Assembly (NCBI GenBank): GCA_964396655.1
Contig: CAYNFP010000001.1
Location: 138,041 to 202,040, forward strand
Length of the DNA stretch: 64,000 nucleotides
Direction: 5' to 3'
DNA from: CAYNFP01 sp964396655
GTDB taxonomy: Bacteria > Bacillota_I > Bacilli_A > RF39 > UBA660
The position numbers and the translations under genes were made by a program. The notes below the pieces were generated by a model. It was given only the letters and a program-made list of their open reading frames with translations, was not told the DNA's origin and did not search any database. Shown here in pieces: positions 49,721 to 57,622 of the stretch (position 1 is its first letter; each line of letters starts with the position of its first letter).

Positions 49721-51868
49721 ATGAATAAATATAGAACAGTTAGAATAAATTTAGCGTTTGTTATAATTGTTTTTCTTTTATTTGCTTTAATATTATTCAA
49801 ATTATTTTATGTATGTTTAAGTAAAAATGTAGATGGTATAAACTTAACTGAATTTGCTAATGGAAGGAATACTAAAAAAGAAACAATTGTAGCTCAAAGA
49901 GGAACTATATATGATTCAACTGGAGAGATTTTAGCTCAAGATGTTAATAGTTATACTGTAATAGCATACTTAAGTGAATCAAGAACAACAGACCCATCAA
50001 AACCTTATCATGTTGTTGATAAAGAATATACTGCTGAAACATTAGCGCCTTTAATAAATATGACTAAAGAAAGAATATTAACTCTTTTGAATTATGATGC
50101 TTATCAAGTGGAATTGGGCCCTGGTGGAAGAGGAATTAGTGAATTATTAAAAGAACAAATAGAAGATTTAGGATTACCTGGAATAGATTTTATAAAAAGT
50201 GTAAAAAGATATTATCCTAATACCGATTTCTTATCTTATACAATTGGATATGCTAAGACTAATGAAGAAACCAATAATATTGCTGGTGAAATGGGCATAG
50301 AACTTGAGTACAATGATATTTTGACTGGTAAAAATGGTTATAAAGAATATCAACAGGATATGTATGGATATAAAATAGCAAATACACCAGAAAATGTTGA
50401 GAAGTCTGAAAATGGAAGTGATATTTATTTAACTGTTGATACCAATATTCAGATGTTTGCAGAACAAGCTGTAACAACCATTGAAAGTGTTGGAGTTGAA
50501 TGGGCAACAGTAAGTGTTGTTAATGCTAAAACAGGTGCAATATTAGCAGTAGCGTCATCTCCTGGTTTTGATCCAAATACAAAAGAAATAACTTCATACT
50601 ATGATCCATTTGTGTCATATGTATATGAACCCGGATCAGTTATGAAAATATTTAGTTTTTTAGCTACTATGGAAAATGGATTATATGATGGGAATGCAAC
50701 TTATCCATCAGGAACAATAAAAGTAGATGATGCAACTATAAAAGATTGGAATGATCATGGATGGGGAACAATAACTTTTAACCAAGGATTTATGGCTTCT
50801 TCAAATACAGCAGCAACAAGACTAGCACAAAAATTAGGAAGACAAAAATTATATGAATTTTATAATAAATTGGGTTTTGGAACTCCTACTGGAATAACCC
50901 TACCTAATGAACAAAATGGTGTAATTAATTTCAAGTATAATACTGAAATAGCATCAGCAGCCTTCGGACAAGGAATAAGTGTTACTGCTATTCAAATGAT
51001 TAGAGCTTTAACTGCAATAGCAAATGATGGAACTACTTTAGAGCCCTATATTGTTTCCAAAATAGTTGATAAAAATACAGAAAAAATAACATATGAAGGT
51101 AAGAGAACAGTAGTAACCAAGGTTGCTTCAAAGAAAAATGTAGATGCTATAAAAGATTTAATGCGTGGAGTAATAGATGGAAGAGTAACAATGTCTACAG
51201 GTAAATCTTATTATGTTGAAGGGTTAGATGTAATAGGCAAAACCGGTACTGCTCAGATAGCATCTCCAACTGGAGGTTATTTAAAGGGAAGCACTAATTA
51301 TATAAGAAGTTTTGCGGGGTTATTTCCTGGAGATGATCCAGAAGTTATTATATATGCTGCAGTAAGTAAAATTAAGAATTCCACAACTTTACCAAAAGCA
51401 ATTAAAACATTAATGGAAGACACTAGTTCATATTTAGGTATTCATGATAAATCAGAAGAAAGTGAAATAAACCAAGTAACTTTGGATAGTTATAAAAATA
51501 AACTAGCGGTTGATGCTAAAAAGACACTAGAAGATAATAAAATTGATGCTGTTGTAATAGGAGATGGAACTAAAGTAATTGATCAATATCCAAAAAGTGG
51601 AAGTATAGTTAGTCAAAATGATAAAGTATTTTTATTAACTAATGGAACAAACTTTGTTATGCCTAATATGATAGGTTGGTCAAGAAGTGATGTTAATATA
51701 TTTGGAGGTTTTACTAATATAAGATTTAATTATACTAATTATGGATATGTTATTTCTACAAGTAAAAATAAAAATGAAAGAATATCTTCTTCGGACTCTA
51801 TTGATGTTGTTTTAAAGCCAAAATATGAGACTTTGGAAGAAGCAATTAAAGAAGAAGGAAGTGTATAA
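49721..51868 (+). CDS. ftsI: Class B penicillin-binding protein (FtsI/PbpB/SpoVD type)
   Basis: The 715-residue transpeptidase cross-links septal peptidoglycan. It has one N-terminal membrane segment (about 12-33), a PBP dimerisation domain (ETIVAQRGTIYDSTGEILAQ), and the transpeptidase motifs S-V-M-K at about residue 306, SSN near 360, and KTGT at about 507. A C-terminal PASTA-like region follows (DQYPKSGSIVSQNDKVFLLT, then MPNMIGWSRSDV). PASTA domains fit SpoVD as well as division PBPs, and its place in the mra cluster fits both. Confidence 0.93.
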   Translation: MNKYRTVRINLAFVIIVFLLFALILFKLFYVCLSKNVDGINLTEFANGRNTKKETIVAQRGTIYDSTGEILAQDVNSYTVIAYLSESRTTDPSKPYHVVDKEYTAETLAPLINMTKERILTLLNYDAYQVELGPGGRGISELLKEQIEDLGLPGIDFIKSVKRYYPNTDFLSYTIGYAKTNEETNNIAGEMGIELEYNDILTGKNGYKEYQQDMYGYKIANTPENVEKSENGSDIYLTVDTNIQMFAEQAVTTIESVGVEWATVSVVNAKTGAILAVASSPGFDPNTKEITSYYDPFVSYVYEPGSVMKIFSFLATMENGLYDGNATYPSGTIKVDDATIKDWNDHGWGTITFNQGFMASSNTAATRLAQKLGRQKLYEFYNKLGFGTPTGITLPNEQNGVINFKYNTEIASAAFGQGISVTAIQMIRALTAIANDGTTLEPYIVSKIVDKNTEKITYEGKRTVVTKVASKKNVDAIKDLMRGVIDGRVTMSTGKSYYVEGLDVIGKTGTAQIASPTGGYLKGSTNYIRSFAGLFPGDDPEVIIYAAVSKIKNSTTLPKAIKTLMEDTSSYLGIHDKSEESEINQVTLDSYKNKLAVDAKKTLEDNKIDAVVIGDGTKVIDQYPKSGSIVSQNDKVFLLTNGTNFVMPNMIGWSRSDVNIFGGFTNIRFNYTNYGYVISTSKNKNERISSSDSIDVVLKPKYETLEEAIKEEGSV

Positions 51869-51927
51869 TTTTATTCGACAAAATATATAAGATAATTAAT
51901 ATAAAATATAATAAAGGAGATTTATAT

Positions 51928-52362
51928 ATGAGACTTTATTATATTTTTTCTATTAAGGAAGATATATATCGAATAACAGAAAGTAATCCTGGGAAGCTTT
52001 ATAATATATTAGAAAATATTTATAAGTTAAAGAAAGAAGATGCTAATATTGGTTTTAAGCTATTTGAAAAAACCTGTAACTTTTTAGATAAAAAAAATAT
52101 AAATCTCCTAATAAAAAATTTAAATTATGATAATTATAGTTATACTTGTTTTAGAAATTCTCATTTAATAAATGATTTTTATAAAAACGAAACAACAAAA
52201 CTAACTATAAATTATTCTCATATGTTTATGAAAACTAATGTTATGTATCCTAAATTTTTCAATGAAATAAAGAATTTAAAAAACATATTTGTATGTGATT
52301 TTGTTAACGAAGATTATTTCTTTTTAAAGAAAATAAATTTAAAAGAATACAGTTATTTATAA
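51928..52362 (+). CDS. SirA-like inhibitor of replication at sporulation
   Basis: The 144-residue protein opens MRLYYIFSIKEDIYRIT and ends IFVCDFVNEDYFFLKKI, the layout of the SirA family (Y-Y-x-Y-L-I-K-E-E start, D-F-x-x-x-x-Y-x-W-L end). SirA binds DnaA and stops new rounds of replication as Bacillus enters sporulation. It is followed by yneF, and in Bacillus sirA (yneE) also precedes yneF. The gene has an AAGGAGAT site. Sequence match alone is modest; context raises confidence. Confidence 0.68.
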   Translation: MRLYYIFSIKEDIYRITESNPGKLYNILENIYKLKKEDANIGFKLFEKTCNFLDKKNINLLIKNLNYDNYSYTCFRNSHLINDFYKNETTKLTINYSHMFMKTNVMYPKFFNEIKNLKNIFVCDFVNEDYFFLKKINLKEYSYL

Positions 52363-52460
52363 ACAAGTTTAATTGAAATAAAAAATTTTAAAATTTTAAT
52401 AGAAAATAGATTTAAAATTAAAATATTATAATGTATAATTAATATGGAGGTAAGATATTT

Positions 52461-52670
52461 ATGATATGGGACATTTTATATGTAGTATTTGGACTTATTG
52501 GGGGAATTGTTATTGGATTTTTAATTGCTAAAGCAGTTTTTAAAAAACAATTAAAAGATAACCCTCCAATTAATGAAGAAATGATAAAAACTTTAATGAG
52601 AGGAATGGGAAGAAATCCTAGTCAAAAACAAGTAAATCAATTGATGAAACAAATGGGGAAATATAACTAA
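52461..52670 (+). CDS. yneF: YneF-family small membrane protein (UPF0154)
   Basis: The 69-residue protein has one N-terminal membrane segment (VVFGLIGGIVIGFLIA) and the family end NPPINEEMIKTLMRGMGR followed by NPSQKQVNQLMKQM. Function is unknown. It is one base from the next gene. Confidence 0.92.
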   Translation: MIWDILYVVFGLIGGIVIGFLIAKAVFKKQLKDNPPINEEMIKTLMRGMGRNPSQKQVNQLMKQMGKYN

Positions 52671-52671
52671 A

Positions 52672-53136
52672 ATGGCAAGAAGAATTTCAAGAAATAAAAA
52701 TTATTCTAAAAGTAAACCAAAAAGTCATGATAAAAAGCCTATGCCTAAAAAAGTTCCGGAACCTGTAACTGAGAAAACTCGTGAAGAAGATAATATTTTA
52801 TATAAAGTAAAAGATTTGTATCTTGGATATGTGGGTTATTACGATAATAATGGAGTTGATATTGAAGATATTCATGTATTTACAAATGTTAGTGAAGAAC
52901 AGGCATTTGATTTAAATTCAAATAGTATTATTTTTTCTAAAGGCACCGGAAGAGTATTTTTCTATAAATCATTAATTTCATTTGAATTTTTAACTATGAA
53001 ATCAAGAATTAACTATGTGGCTTTTCATAGGAAAAATGCTTTAACATCATCATATTATTATAAAGATTTATATAAAAAATTTTTAAGTATTAAAAACATA
53101 ACTCCATACACTTTAGAATTAGGATTAAAAAGGTAG
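52672..53136 (+). CDS. Unknown basic protein
   Basis: The 154-residue protein has a basic, low-complexity start (about 40 residues of K, P, R and S) followed by a mixed domain with YLGYVGYYDNNGVDIE and FSKGTGRVFFYKSL. It is not recognised. It follows yneF by one base and overlaps the end of ylbJ on the opposite strand by 47 bases. Confidence 0.7.
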   Translation: MARRISRNKNYSKSKPKSHDKKPMPKKVPEPVTEKTREEDNILYKVKDLYLGYVGYYDNNGVDIEDIHVFTNVSEEQAFDLNSNSIIFSKGTGRVFFYKSLISFEFLTMKSRINYVAFHRKNALTSSYYYKDLYKKFLSIKNITPYTLELGLKR

Positions 53137-54034
53137 TACTAATAACCGTGGCTATTAATCTATATTTAAATATAAGCTTAAAATTTATATTGTAATCACT
53201 TAATATTGACATAATTTGTGAGTGAATAGATAAACCACAAAATGTTAGGGCAGATACACATAAGGTAAACTTTATACTAAAATCAGTAGATAAACTACTG
53301 ATTTTATTTATTCCAGTAGTTAACTCAAATATAGATGATAATATACTATCTATAATTGGATTTATATGAATATAATTATTAAATAAATTTATAATTATAG
53401 TAAAAATAATTATATTTCCTAATATAATCATTAAAGTTTTGAAAGAATTAATAAATGAATCTTTTAATATAATAGTTAAATTTTGATTGTTTTTTATTTC
53501 TATTTTTTTATTTAATTCATTAACTATAATTTTATTTCTAATAAATAATCCTAAAATAAAGTTAATTAAATAAATAGTAAGAAGCATTATAATTCCTATA
53601 AAAATATCATTAAATAAAATATATCCTATTATAGTTATAACAAAAAATGGGTTAGGTAAATATGTAATTATAAGTAATTTAGTTGCTTCTTCTACAGAAA
53701 TAATTTTCTTATCTAGAAAATCCTTTATGTATTTAGCATTAGATGGATGGCCCGTTAATAATGATAAAATTATTATTGATAAAGATATATTACTTATCTT
53801 TAATATTTTAGCTAATATATTTTTACCAATAATTGAAATATAATACTGAAAATTATATTCAAGTAAAATACTATTTAAAACAAAAAACGGAAATAATGTT
53901 ACAAATAGTTTATTCATAAATAGTTCTATAGATTCTTTAACACTTGTTATTAATATACTAGGATTTATTAATAGTAAAATTTCTAATATAACTATAGTTA
54001 ATATAAAAAATATATTGTTTTTTTCTTTTGTCAT
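53090..54034 (-). CDS. ylbJ: YlbJ-like sporulation membrane protein
   Basis: The 314-residue protein has about eight membrane segments of the nucleoside-recognition (Gate) type: LFPFFVLNS near residue 47, LTGHPSNAKYIKDFL in place of the usual S-G-x-P, and FCGLSIHSQI near residue 263. YlbJ is needed for spore envelope formation in Bacillus. It is divergent from ylbL, as expected for a conserved ylbJ-ylbL neighbourhood. The start follows AGAGGA. Confidence 0.78.
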   Translation of the reverse strand: MTKEKNNIFFILTIVILEILLLINPSILITSVKESIELFMNKLFVTLFPFFVLNSILLEYNFQYYISIIGKNILAKILKISNISLSIIILSLLTGHPSNAKYIKDFLDKKIISVEEATKLLIITYLPNPFFVITIIGYILFNDIFIGIIMLLTIYLINFILGLFIRNKIIVNELNKKIEIKNNQNLTIILKDSFINSFKTLMIILGNIIIFTIIINLFNNYIHINPIIDSILSSIFELTTGINKISSLSTDFSIKFTLCVSALTFCGLSIHSQIMSILSDYNINFKLIFKYRLIATVISTTFLILILKCMELCF

Positions 54035-54075
54035 ATATTCCTCTATTTATGTTATAATATTTGATAGAGGATTTT

Positions 54076-55083
54076 ATGATAGAAAAGATAAAAAAATTCT
54101 TTAAGAATTTTATAAAAAACAATTATAAGTTATTAATATTTTATATAATATTAATACTTTTATTTACAGTTAAATTAGATTATCAAATATATTCTCCAGG
54201 AGGTTTAGTTAATTTAAATAATAGAATAGAAATAGATGGATCGTACAAAAGTAAGGGAAGTTTTAATTTAACGTATGTAAGTGGAAAGAATGGTATTATT
54301 CCCCTTATATTAGCTTCTTATATAATTCCTTCATGGGATTTAGTATCTTTGAATGATAATAGAATAGATAATGAACCTACAGAGGAAATTGATATTAGAA
54401 ATAAAATCTATTTAGAAGAAGTAAATCAAAATGCCATTATTGTTGCTTTTGATGCTTTAAAAAAGAATTACATAGTAAAAGAAAAAGGAGTAGTCGTATT
54501 ACATCTTACTGATTATGCTAAAACCAATTTAAAAGTAAAAGATACAATATTAAGCATAGAAAATATTAAAATAAAAAATATAGAAGCCTTAATAAATATT
54601 ATTGATAATTTAAATATTGAAGATAAAGTAAATATCAAAGTAAAAAGAAATGATAAAGAAATAGACTGTTATGCATATGTTAAAGAAGAAGATAATAAAA
54701 AAGTTTTAGGATTATATTTAATAAACAATAAAGAAATTATTACTGATCCAGAAGTAAAATTTAAATTTAAAAGTAATGAATTAGGTCCTTCTGGAGGATT
54801 AATGACAACTCTTAAAATATATGATATGTTAACAAAAGAAGATATAACTAATGGTAAAGTAATATCGGGTACTGGAACGATTGCATCTGATGGCACAGTG
54901 GGTGAAATAGATGGAGTGAAATACAAGTTAGCGGGTGCTGTTAAAAATAAAGCTGATATATTTTTATGCCCTACAGGAAACTATAAAGAAGCTTTAAATT
55001 TGAAAACTAAAAATAAATACGATATTAAAATAATTGAAGCAGATAATTTTAAAAGCATATTAAAAAAATTATCTGAAATTTAA
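54076..55083 (+). CDS. ylbL: YlbL-family PDZ/Lon-type membrane protease
   Basis: The 335-residue protein has one N-terminal membrane segment (about residues 15-33), a PDZ domain (about 130-215) and a C-terminal Lon-like protease domain with the serine in LGPSGGLM and the lysine in DGVKYKLAGA. YlbL of Bacillus degrades the division inhibitor YneA after the SOS response, which is of interest because a YneA-like small protein lies beside lexA in this window. The ATG at 54076 follows AGAGGA; an in-frame TTG at 54061 overlaps it. Confidence 0.88.
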   Translation: MIEKIKKFFKNFIKNNYKLLIFYIILILLFTVKLDYQIYSPGGLVNLNNRIEIDGSYKSKGSFNLTYVSGKNGIIPLILASYIIPSWDLVSLNDNRIDNEPTEEIDIRNKIYLEEVNQNAIIVAFDALKKNYIVKEKGVVVLHLTDYAKTNLKVKDTILSIENIKIKNIEALINIIDNLNIEDKVNIKVKRNDKEIDCYAYVKEEDNKKVLGLYLINNKEIITDPEVKFKFKSNELGPSGGLMTTLKIYDMLTKEDITNGKVISGTGTIASDGTVGEIDGVKYKLAGAVKNKADIFLCPTGNYKEALNLKTKNKYDIKIIEADNFKSILKKLSEI

Positions 55084-55115
55084 ACCATATTCTGACAAAT
55101 AATATGGTTTTTATT
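55083..55115 (+). terminator. Terminator of ylbL
   Basis: AAACCATAT and ATATGGTTT pair around TCTGACAAATA and T residues follow. Confidence 0.7.
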
Positions 55116-55146
55116 TTGTATACTTTTTTAAATGAAATGAGGGAAT

Positions 55147-55608
55147 ATGAAAAAGATAATTATAATTTCAGTTATATTTGGAATATTATTTTCAATTATT
55201 TTATATATAAATTATAAAAGTAATTCAAATAAAGAAGATACTTTAACAAATGTATATTTTTTACAAATAGGTGCTTATAAAAATTATGAAAATGTTAGTA
55301 TAGCAACTAAATTAATTCCATCATATTTAGTAATTAAAGAAAATGATTTATATCATATTTATATAGGAATTACTAAAAATAGTAAAAATGTTGAAAAAAT
55401 AAAAGAGTTTTATACTAAAAATGGCAACAATATATATGTAAGTAATAAAAATATAATTGGAAATGACTTTGTTAAAAAATTGGAAACATATGATTATCTA
55501 CTTAGTGAAGCAAAAGATGAAGAAGTTATTTATACAATAAATAAAGAAATATTAAATAGTTATGAGGAGTATTACAAAAATGAAAATAAATCAAATGCAG
55601 GTATATGA
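55147..55608 (+). CDS. SPOR-domain membrane protein (SpoIIB-like position)
   Basis: The 153-residue protein has one N-terminal membrane segment (IIIISVIFGILFSIILYIN) and an outer SPOR-like domain with FLQIGAYKNYENV and YHIYIGITKN. SPOR domains bind denuded peptidoglycan at division septa. In Bacillus spoIIB, which also has a SPOR-like end, lies upstream of radC; here the gene overlaps radC by 29 bases. SpoIIB is longer, so the name is not certain. Confidence 0.7.
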   Translation: MKKIIIISVIFGILFSIILYINYKSNSNKEDTLTNVYFLQIGAYKNYENVSIATKLIPSYLVIKENDLYHIYIGITKNSKNVEKIKEFYTKNGNNIYVSNKNIIGNDFVKKLETYDYLLSEAKDEEVIYTINKEILNSYEEYYKNENKSNAGI

Positions 55609-56260
55609 AAGACCTAGAGAAAGATTAATAAGTTATGGGGTAGAGTATTTATCTAATGAAGAATTAATTGCTATTATATTGAAGTGTGGCACAAAAAATA
55701 TTTCATCTAAAGAGTTAGGAAATATTATAATAAAAGAAATGAATGGATTAGAAAATTTAAAATATGCTAGCATAAATAAACTAAGTGAAATAAAAGGAAT
55801 TGGCAAAGCAAAAGCTTCCCAAATACTCGCATCTATTGAGCTTGGAAAAAGAGTTTATTATATAAAAAATAAAAATAATTTGAAGGTGAATTCTACAACT
55901 GAAATTTATGAAAAATATAAATGTGAATTTGATGAATTAAAACAAGAAAAATTTTGTGCTTTATATTTGGATACTAAAAAAAATATTATTGAATTTAAAA
56001 CATTATTTAAAGGTACTTTAGATAAAACAACTGTCCATCCAAGAGAAGTATTTAAAGAGGCATTACTAGTAAGTGCTAGTGCTATTATATGTATGCATAA
56101 TCATCCTTCAGGAGACATTACTCCCAGTATTGAAGATATTGAAATAACAAATTCTTTAATAAATTCTGGTAATATGATGGGTATAAAATTATTAGATCAT
56201 ATGATATTTGGAAATAATAAATATTATAGTTTCTATGAAAATATGAATAAAATAAAATAA
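55580..56260 (+). CDS. radC: RadC-family protein
   Basis: The 226-residue protein has an N-terminal helix-hairpin-helix (KLSEIKGIGKAKASQILA) and a JAB/MPN domain with the metal motif CMHNHPSGDITPS. Its link to DNA repair is doubtful; family function is unsettled. The ATG at 55580 is 10 bases after GAGGAG, which lies over an in-frame ATG at 55562. Confidence 0.93.
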   Translation: MKINQMQVYERPRERLISYGVEYLSNEELIAIILKCGTKNISSKELGNIIIKEMNGLENLKYASINKLSEIKGIGKAKASQILASIELGKRVYYIKNKNNLKVNSTTEIYEKYKCEFDELKQEKFCALYLDTKKNIIEFKTLFKGTLDKTTVHPREVFKEALLVSASAIICMHNHPSGDITPSIEDIEITNSLINSGNMMGIKLLDHMIFGNNKYYSFYENMNKIK

Positions 56261-56288
56261 ATCTCATATGTTGTTTTAGGGTGATTGA

Positions 56289-56852
56289 ATGACTTTAGAA
56301 GATTATAAAAAAAATAAGAATGGACATACTGGTTTAAAGTTTCTAAAAAAATTATTTACCAGAGTATTTATATGTGGAATATTAGTATTAACAGTACTTA
56401 TTATTTGTAATTTAAGTGATACTACTAAAGCTTTAATAAAAAAAGAATTATTTCAAACTGATTTTAATTTCTCTAAAATAACAAAACTTTATAATAATCT
56501 TTTCAATAAAAAAGATGATAGTGAAAAAGTCAGTTTAAATAATGGAATAACTTATGAAGGCTATGAAGACTATTTAGATGGAGTTTCTCTAAATACTACA
56601 GAAGGAGATTCAATATCATTATTAGAAAGTGGTATAGTGGTTTATATTGGTCAAAAAGATGGTTATGGTAATACTATTATAGTACAACAAAGTAATGGAG
56701 TAGATGTTTGGTATGGAAATGTAGATAATGTAAGTATTAATTTATATGATTATGTTAATAAAGGAACAGCAGTGGCGACTTCCAAAGATAACTTATATTT
56801 ATTATTTCAAAAAGATGGAGAATATTTAGATTATAAAGAATTTATTAAATAA
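56289..56852 (+). CDS. spoIVFA: SpoIVFA-like regulator of SpoIVFB
   Basis: The 187-residue protein has one membrane segment (VFICGILVLTVLIICNL) and an outer M23-like domain (SLLESGIVVYIGQKDGYGNT, VDVWYGNVDNVSI) lacking the usual metal ligands. SpoIVFA holds SpoIVFB inactive at the forespore membrane. It directly precedes spoIVFB, as in Bacillus. Confidence 0.85.
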   Translation: MTLEDYKKNKNGHTGLKFLKKLFTRVFICGILVLTVLIICNLSDTTKALIKKELFQTDFNFSKITKLYNNLFNKKDDSEKVSLNNGITYEGYEDYLDGVSLNTTEGDSISLLESGIVVYIGQKDGYGNTIIVQQSNGVDVWYGNVDNVSINLYDYVNKGTAVATSKDNLYLLFQKDGEYLDYKEFIK

Positions 56853-56883
56853 TATACATATAAGTGATACTACTTATATAGTA

Positions 56884-57594
56884 ATGTTTGTATCCTTTTT
56901 AGCAGGGTATTTTAAATATATATTTATATTATTACTTTTAATTATTATTCATGAAATAGGGCATTTATTTGTAGCTAATATTTTGGGATATAAAATAAAT
57001 GAAGTTATAATTTTTCCGTTTGGGGGTCTTACTAAATATGATGAATATTTAAATGGAAGCATGTTAAAAGAATTATTAGTATTACTTGGAGGGCCGTTAT
57101 TTCAAATATTATTTTATATACTAATATTGATTTTATATAAAAATAATTTTATAACAGATTTTAACTTTAATATAATTTCAATATTACATAAAACATTACT
57201 TTGTTTTAATTTTTTACCAATAATACCTTTAGATGGCTCTAAGTTATTAAATTTATTTTTGCAATTATTCATTTCATATAAAAAATCAAATATTATTCTT
57301 ATAATAATATCTTTTATTAGTATATTTATATTAGTAATTTATGAAAAAAGATTAATTATAATATTTTTAGCTTTTATTTTAATTAAAACAATTATAGAAG
57401 AAATATATTTACATAATGTAAAATTCAATAAATTCTTATTAGAAAGGTACTTACATTATTTTAATTTTAAAAAGGGTAAATTAATAACAAATATATCTAA
57501 TATAAAAAGAAGCAAAGAACATGATATTTTATACAATAATAAAATATACACAGAAAAAGAATATTTAAATCACTTATATAAAACTATGATATAA
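56884..57594 (+). CDS. spoIVFB: Intramembrane metalloprotease SpoIVFB
   Basis: The 236-residue protein has about six membrane segments with the zinc motif HEIGH in the second and IIPLDGSKL later. SpoIVFB cuts pro-SigK in the mother cell; in species without SigK its substrate is uncertain. The gene follows spoIVFA, with a weak ribosome binding site. Confidence 0.92.
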   Translation: MFVSFLAGYFKYIFILLLLIIIHEIGHLFVANILGYKINEVIIFPFGGLTKYDEYLNGSMLKELLVLLGGPLFQILFYILILILYKNNFITDFNFNIISILHKTLLCFNFLPIIPLDGSKLLNLFLQLFISYKKSNIILIIISFISIFILVIYEKRLIIIFLAFILIKTIIEEIYLHNVKFNKFLLERYLHYFNFKKGKLITNISNIKRSKEHDILYNNKIYTEKEYLNHLYKTMI

Positions 57595-57622
57595 TAAAAA
57601 TATATAGTAGTGGGGTATAAGT

